Position numbers and translations under genes: made by a program. From Dehalobacterium sp040766325 (lineage in GTDB: Bacteria > Bacillota > Dehalobacteriia > Dehalobacteriales > Dehalobacteriaceae), in the NCBI GenBank assembly GCA_040766325.1, contig JAXGQR010000006.1:62001-126000 (forward strand): a stretch of DNA of 64,000 bases, written 5' to 3'. Below are positions 60,260 to 64,000 of this stretch, in pieces; position 1 is the first letter of the stretch; every line of letters begins with the position of its first letter. Below the pieces are notes generated by a model. That model did not search any database, was not told the DNA's origin, and saw only the letters and a list, made by a program, of their open reading frames with translations.

Positions 60260-61006
60260 TTAAACTCGTTCAATGATACCTCTGCCTATGCCTAAAACCC
60301 TGCTAAGCTGACGATTACTTGCACCAGTAAACTGTTTGATGTCTTTTATAATTTTATCCCTTTCTTTCTTGGGCAAACTATTAATCATTTCCGGTTCAGC
60401 ATAAGTGTTCACGATCAGATGCTTTAAATCTTCATCCGAATATTTTAACTTAACTTCATATTCCATAGGTTGGTCATTATTCAGCATCTTCATAAATTCT
60501 ATAAATTCCACCTGGTTCTTAAAAAATTGTTTGATAAATATTGGGTTTACCAAGTCTAAATCAGACTTATTAACATAATTTTGATAACTACTCCATCTGT
60601 AATGGGAAATATCCTGAACCAACCCTGCTTTTATTGGATTTTGATGAATATAACGCAAGACTGTTAATAAATATCCCTCATCTTCCACGGGTTCACTTTT
60701 ATACCTGTTTTGAAACAAGTGACCGGTTCTGGAATATTTTAAATTATGCCATTGTACATAGCTGACAGCTATTCTTTTGATCGTGGTACCGATTTCTTCT
60801 GACCCTTCTTTCATTAACAAATGAACATGATTATTCATGAGACAGTAACCATAAAGATCATAATTGCTTTTCTCTTTAGCTCGGGAAAGATAAAATAAAA
60901 ATTTTGCTCGATCTTCATCGTCCAAAAAAATTTCCCTTTTATCAATGCCTCTTAACATGGCATGATAGATGCCCGTACTGCTTTTAATTCTTCCTTGTCT
61001 TGCCAT
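60260..61006 (-). CDS. REP-associated tyrosine transposase (second copy, diverged)
   Basis: RAYT/Y1-type HUH nuclease of 248 aa. HUH motif is NNHVHLLMKEG; GHLFQNRYKS and RYIHQNPIKA follow, the latter holding the likely Tyr. The C-terminal HTH-like segment is SNRQLSRVLGIG. It is clearly homologous to the copy at 8315 but differs at many positions, so the two are separate lineages rather than a recent duplication. ATG 61006 is preceded by GGGGGATGATTT on the minus strand. It lies 76 bp beyond the 3' end of the ATPase gene, next to REP-like DNA. Confidence 0.9.
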   Translation of the reverse strand: MARQGRIKSSTGIYHAMLRGIDKREIFLDDEDRAKFLFYLSRAKEKSNYDLYGYCLMNNHVHLLMKEGSEEIGTTIKRIAVSYVQWHNLKYSRTGHLFQNRYKSEPVEDEGYLLTVLRYIHQNPIKAGLVQDISHYRWSSYQNYVNKSDLDLVNPIFIKQFFKNQVEFIEFMKMLNNDQPMEYEVKLKYSDEDLKHLIVNTYAEPEMINSLPKKERDKIIKDIKQFTGASNRQLSRVLGIGRGIIERV

Positions 61007-61298
61007 AAATCATCCCCCAGAGTCATATTACTGTTTATTTGCTGTGACGTCAATCAATAGTTCCTTTCACCCCCTTCTTTGTCACGCCATTAAAAGTCCT
61101 GTCAAGGCGAGATATTTTCCCCCCGATTGTTCCCTCCAAGAACCACGCTTCTGAAGAGAGAAAATACAATCTGGATTTAATTGTTTCTTCAGGATAATCC
61201 AAATACGTGGACTATTTCCTTAATTGAAAGTTATTTAACAAGGATAAAGATACAAAAAAGATATATTTATATGTTAACCTATATTTGGGGGTGGAAAA

Positions 61299-61979
61299 AT
61301 GGTTTTTAAACTTCTTTTGGTTGAAGATGATGCTGAAATAAGAGAAATCATCACAGATTATTTTACAGAGAAAAGTAATGGGACTTTTAGTATTGATTAT
61401 GGTGAGACAGGGAGTGAAGGCCAGGAAAAATGCCTTGAAGAAAAGTATGATTTGGTACTTTTGGATATTATGCTGCCTGGGGTTGATGGGTTTGTAATTT
61501 GCAGGGAGCTTAGAAAAACAAGCGATGTACCTATTATTTTTATTACGGCAAGACATAATGAAAATGACAGATTGTATGGATATCATCTTGGATGTGATGA
61601 CTATATAACTAAGCCCTTTTCCTTGGCAGAGCTTTATGCAAAGGTTAGAGCCTTATTAAAACGCTCCAAAGGAATGGTGAGAAATGAAGTAATGATGGCG
61701 GGCTGCATAAAATTAGATCCCTATCGTTATACAGTTTATGTCAATGAGAGAGAAGTAACATTAGCCCCCATGGAATTTGCGATTTTAAAAATACTTATGG
61801 AAAATCTGGGAAAGGCAGTAAGTAGGGAGAGTCTGCTAATTCGGCTTTGGGGATATGATTTTGATGGGAACGACAGGGTAGTAGACAACCATGTGAAAAA
61901 GCTGCGCAAGGCCTTGGGGGATGGTTCCACGCAGATTAAAACTGTGTTTAAAAAAGGCTATAAACTGGAGGATAGATAA
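61299..61979 (+). CDS. OmpR/PhoB-family response regulator
   Basis: Two-domain regulator of 226 aa. The receiver domain has the acidic pair in LLVEDDAEIREI, the phospho-acceptor D56 in LVLLDIMLPGVDGF, the Thr in IIFITARHN and the Lys in CDDYITKPFSLAELY. The C-terminal winged helix is OmpR-type (EFAILKILMENLGKAVSRES, DRVVDNHVKKLRKALGD, FKKGYKLEDR). It is followed at once by its histidine kinase. The pair resembles systems that control neighbouring ABC exporters of antimicrobial peptides, and a truncated gene start follows the kinase. The gap 61007-61298 holds no other gene I can support. Confidence 0.93.
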   Translation: MVFKLLLVEDDAEIREIITDYFTEKSNGTFSIDYGETGSEGQEKCLEEKYDLVLLDIMLPGVDGFVICRELRKTSDVPIIFITARHNENDRLYGYHLGCDDYITKPFSLAELYAKVRALLKRSKGMVRNEVMMAGCIKLDPYRYTVYVNEREVTLAPMEFAILKILMENLGKAVSRESLLIRLWGYDFDGNDRVVDNHVKKLRKALGDGSTQIKTVFKKGYKLEDR

Positions 61980-63680
61980 TTGAAAAAATACAGCAAAGAG
62001 GATAATTTATACCCGTATCATCTGGGCATTTCTTGCCACATATCTGGTACTGATGACCAGTTTTAGTGTTTTTTAATATCCCAGGAAAAGAAAGCAGCAG
62101 GAATGGAGCTCGGGGCACATGCTTTACATCTCAATAATAATGTTGAATCTGCCATAAAAGATTATATCGACAGCAATAATCAAGTCACGGATATCGTCAA
62201 AATAAAAAAGGAGTTGATAAAAAAGTCAACTTTGTTTACCGCTCTAGGAACAGAAATGGCTGTTTTTACAGGTGATTATAAGCTGCTTTTTAATACAAAT
62301 AATGACTACTGGTTATGCAGCTATACAGAACACAAAGTAGGAAGCACGCATTATACAGGATATGGATATTTAAATCCCAAGGAGTGGTTTAGTGAAGAGG
62401 AAGTAACAGCGTTGGAAAATTATCTAAATGCAAATCCTAAGCCTAAAAAGACAGGGGATTTTCATAGGTATTTCGCTGATTTGAAAGGGTTTTGGGTCGA
62501 TAATGAAATGATTATTCCGGATAAAATAACTGTCAATCCAATGTATGCCGATACCTTTGATGAAGAGGGAAATGTAGTTTCAAGCAGAGGGGTGCACACA
62601 GATGATATTGTCTATACTTCAAACTATGAAAACACGAGAAATTTGCCATATTTTGAACATGGTAACATCCAGACGCCGACTAACGGCAATCGCAACAGTG
62701 AAAAACAAATTGAGCTGCGCCATATGGTTATAGATCAGGAAAAGTTAAAAGAATCAACGAAATTAATAGGTCCTTCCAGCGAAAGAACAGATTTCTTAAC
62801 CTATCGGTATTACTTAGCGCTACCTTATCAGAATACGATCAAAGTCATAGATGAGGAAAACTATTACAGTGACTTTTGGACAGTGATTACCCGGGACATT
62901 AATATATGGGGGCGGTGCTCCGCTACCTTAGCCTTTGTTTGGATTTCCTGCTTAATAGCATTTATCATCGTAGCTTCAATCCTTTCAAAACAAACCTATA
63001 AAACTTATCAGGAGAGAGAAGAGCTTGAAAAACAGCGCCAAGAAATGACTCATGACCTGGCCCATGATTTAAAAACACCTTTAAGTATTATTTCAGGGTA
63101 TGCCCAAAATTTACAAGAAAATATCCATACAGAGAAAAGGGAGTATTATGCAAGCCATATCCAAGCTAATGTTGGCCGTATGGATAAAATAATCCGAGGC
63201 ATGCTTGAGATGACGAGATTAGAATCAGATTCCCTTCAAATAAGGTTTGAGGATATATCCCTTGGTAAGGCAAGTAACGAGATTATTAATCGTTACAGGC
63301 AAATATGTCATGAAAAATCTATAACGGTTTGTCTGGAAGGTGATGCAGTCGTCAAGGCAGATTATTCATTAATGCTGCGCGTTATTGATAATTTCTTTAT
63401 TAATGCCCTTGATAACACACCTGAAGGTGGCTCCATTAGCATTAGGATACTTGACGATGCATTTGAAATCCATAATAGCGGAAGTCATGTACCTGAAGAT
63501 AAAATAAACGAAATATGGCTTCCTTTTAAAAAAGCTGATCTATCACGGAGTAATCCAAAAGGTACAGGTCTTGGTCTTTCGATTTCACGTACAATTTTAG
63601 AATTACACGAATTTTCTTATGGTGCTGAGAATAGTAATGATGGAGTTGTATTTTGGTTCAAATTTCGGGAGGAGATATAA
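61980..63680 (+). pseudogene. Sensor histidine kinase, 5' end disrupted by two one-base shifts
   Basis: Kinase of about 566 codons from TTG 61980 (right after the regulator stop), but the first 120 bp need two frames. After MKKYSK the membrane helix RIIYTRIIWAFLATYLVLMT lies in the +1 frame; the original frame returns after a TTTTTT run (62069-62074), where one extra T would give a clean join to ISQEKKAAGMELGAHAL. From ATG 62103 the frame is open to 63680: a sensor region of about 270 aa, a second helix (ATLAFVWISCLIAFIIVAS), HisKA with AHDLKTPLSIISGYAQNL, and HATPase with NFFINALDNTPEGGSI and GTGLGLSIS. Both shifts are at or beside A/T runs. Unrepaired, translation from 62103 would lack helix 1. 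Confidence 0.8.
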
Positions 63681-63682
63681 AC

Positions 63683-63724
63683 ATGGCATTGCATAAAATT
63701 CTAGACATCAAAGTCCGAAGATAA
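63683..63724 (+). pseudogene. Truncated gene start behind the histidine kinase
   Basis: A good GGAGGAGA site and ATG 63683 open a frame that stops after 13 codons (MALHKILDIKVRR). Kinase/regulator pairs of this type are often followed by an ABC exporter ATPase, and this looks like a cut-off beginning of such a gene. Downstream, 63725-63865 shows only a GGCGGGAG/CTCCCGG-type hairpin. Confidence 0.4.
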
Positions 63725-63865
63725 CAGTCTTTTTTTAAAATTTAGGAAAACCGCAACATAATTATTTTTTCTTTATCGTACCGATTAAAACGATCAAAAG
63801 ACATTGTTACGGTAGGTTTGGCGGGAGCCGAGCAGACAGTCCTCCCGGTTCTTCATCATCATAAC

Positions 63866-63890
63866 GTGGCGAACGAAACGTCCCCTTGCC
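63866..63890 (+). repeat. REP-like inverted repeat, right
   Basis: GTGGCGAACGAAACGTCCCC plus TTGCC; inverted partner of 60218-60242 (21 of 25 identical). The two bound RAYT-2, the two-component system and the truncated gene. Confidence 0.7.
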
Positions 63891-63907
63891 ATACGTCCCC
63901 TTGCCAT
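63878..63907 (+). repeat. Tandem 15-bp repeat ACGTCCCCTTGCCAT x2
   Basis: Copies at 63878-63892 and 63893-63907 abut with no gap; the second ends exactly where the 93-bp ATPase-gene copy starts. The reverse complement (ATGGCAAGGGGACGT) resembles the sequence after RAYT-1 (GTGGAAGGGGACGT, 9076). Confidence 0.85.
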
Positions 63908-64000
63908 ATGGTGAATTTAAACAGTATCTGAATGAGGCCATCGGTAAACTTGCCCAGGCCAAAAAGCTTCATGATCAATTGGAGGGTTTTTATATTAAGG
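63908..64000 (+). pseudogene. Partial copy of the tandem ATPase gene, cut by window end
   Basis: Repeats 60006-60098 with one mismatch, which changes a His codon to Asn, and keeps the reading frame (GEFKQYLNEAIGKLAQAKKL). It lacks any start or upstream part of the gene. Whether it runs to the end of the gene lies beyond the window. Confidence 0.9.

Noticed and set aside
61212..61586. Minus-strand open frame of 124 codons over the response regulator
   Set aside because: It is antisense to a certain gene and shows no motif or start signal.

Overview
The window reads as chromosomal DNA of an endospore-forming, S-layered bacterium of the Clostridia, most like the Peptococcaceae and relatives. 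The evidence is the sporulation genes at the left edge (spoIIQ-like, spoIIID, mbl), three SLH-domain proteins with csaB, strong AGGAGG-type ribosome sites, frequent TTG/GTG starts, compact terminators and a FtsEX/EnvC/CtpA block. This placement is inferred from gene content, not from a marker phylogeny. No rRNA, tRNA or CRISPR array was seen.

Layout. 0.1-2.5 kb: sporulation and cell-shape genes. 2.6-8.1 kb: cell surface, with a stalk-domain protein, an LCP ligase, a TagA-type glycosyltransferase and a very acidic S-layer protein. 8.2-9.1 kb: a REP-associated tyrosine transposase (RAYT) bounded by inverted repeats. 9.2-16.8 kb: multidrug efflux, a MATE pump divergent from an RND-TolC-TetR operon that starts at a 30-nt palindrome. 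16.9-17.0 kb: REP-like tandem repeats. 17.1-27.5 kb: envelope genes, with two SLH proteins, DUF5693, csaB, murJ, fabZ, tagO and an SH3 protein. Together with LCP and TagA these supply the secondary wall polymer, its pyruvylation and the SLH proteins that bind it.

27.6-38.8 kb: mixed housekeeping, including a HEAT protein, signal peptidase, phosphohexomutase, comFC, a polar amino-acid ABC transporter, hpf, HD-GYP and DUF5317. 38.9-45.3 kb: secA, prfB (programmed +1 frameshift), yitT and split transketolase. 45.8-52.1 kb: a complete livJHMGF operon, a FadR-type regulator and a thioredoxin/MauE pair. 52.3-56.4 kb: ftsE, ftsX, an EnvC-type peptidase and ctpA. 56.5-60.2 kb: an MFS pump, a DUF362 Fe-S protein and a tandem P-loop ATPase.

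60.2-64.0 kb is the most rearranged part. A second RAYT, a two-component system and a truncated gene lie between inverted REP-like sequences. The window then ends in a 93-bp near-perfect copy of the 3' part of the ATPase gene found 3.9 kb upstream.

Four genes are broken by one-base shifts: a glycosyltransferase-like gene, an amino-acid ABC permease, yitT and the histidine kinase 5' end. At least three of the breaks lie in homopolymer runs, so consensus errors must be excluded before calling real decay. I found no clear wholly new system. The best leads are the two RAYT/REP loci and the rearranged right end.
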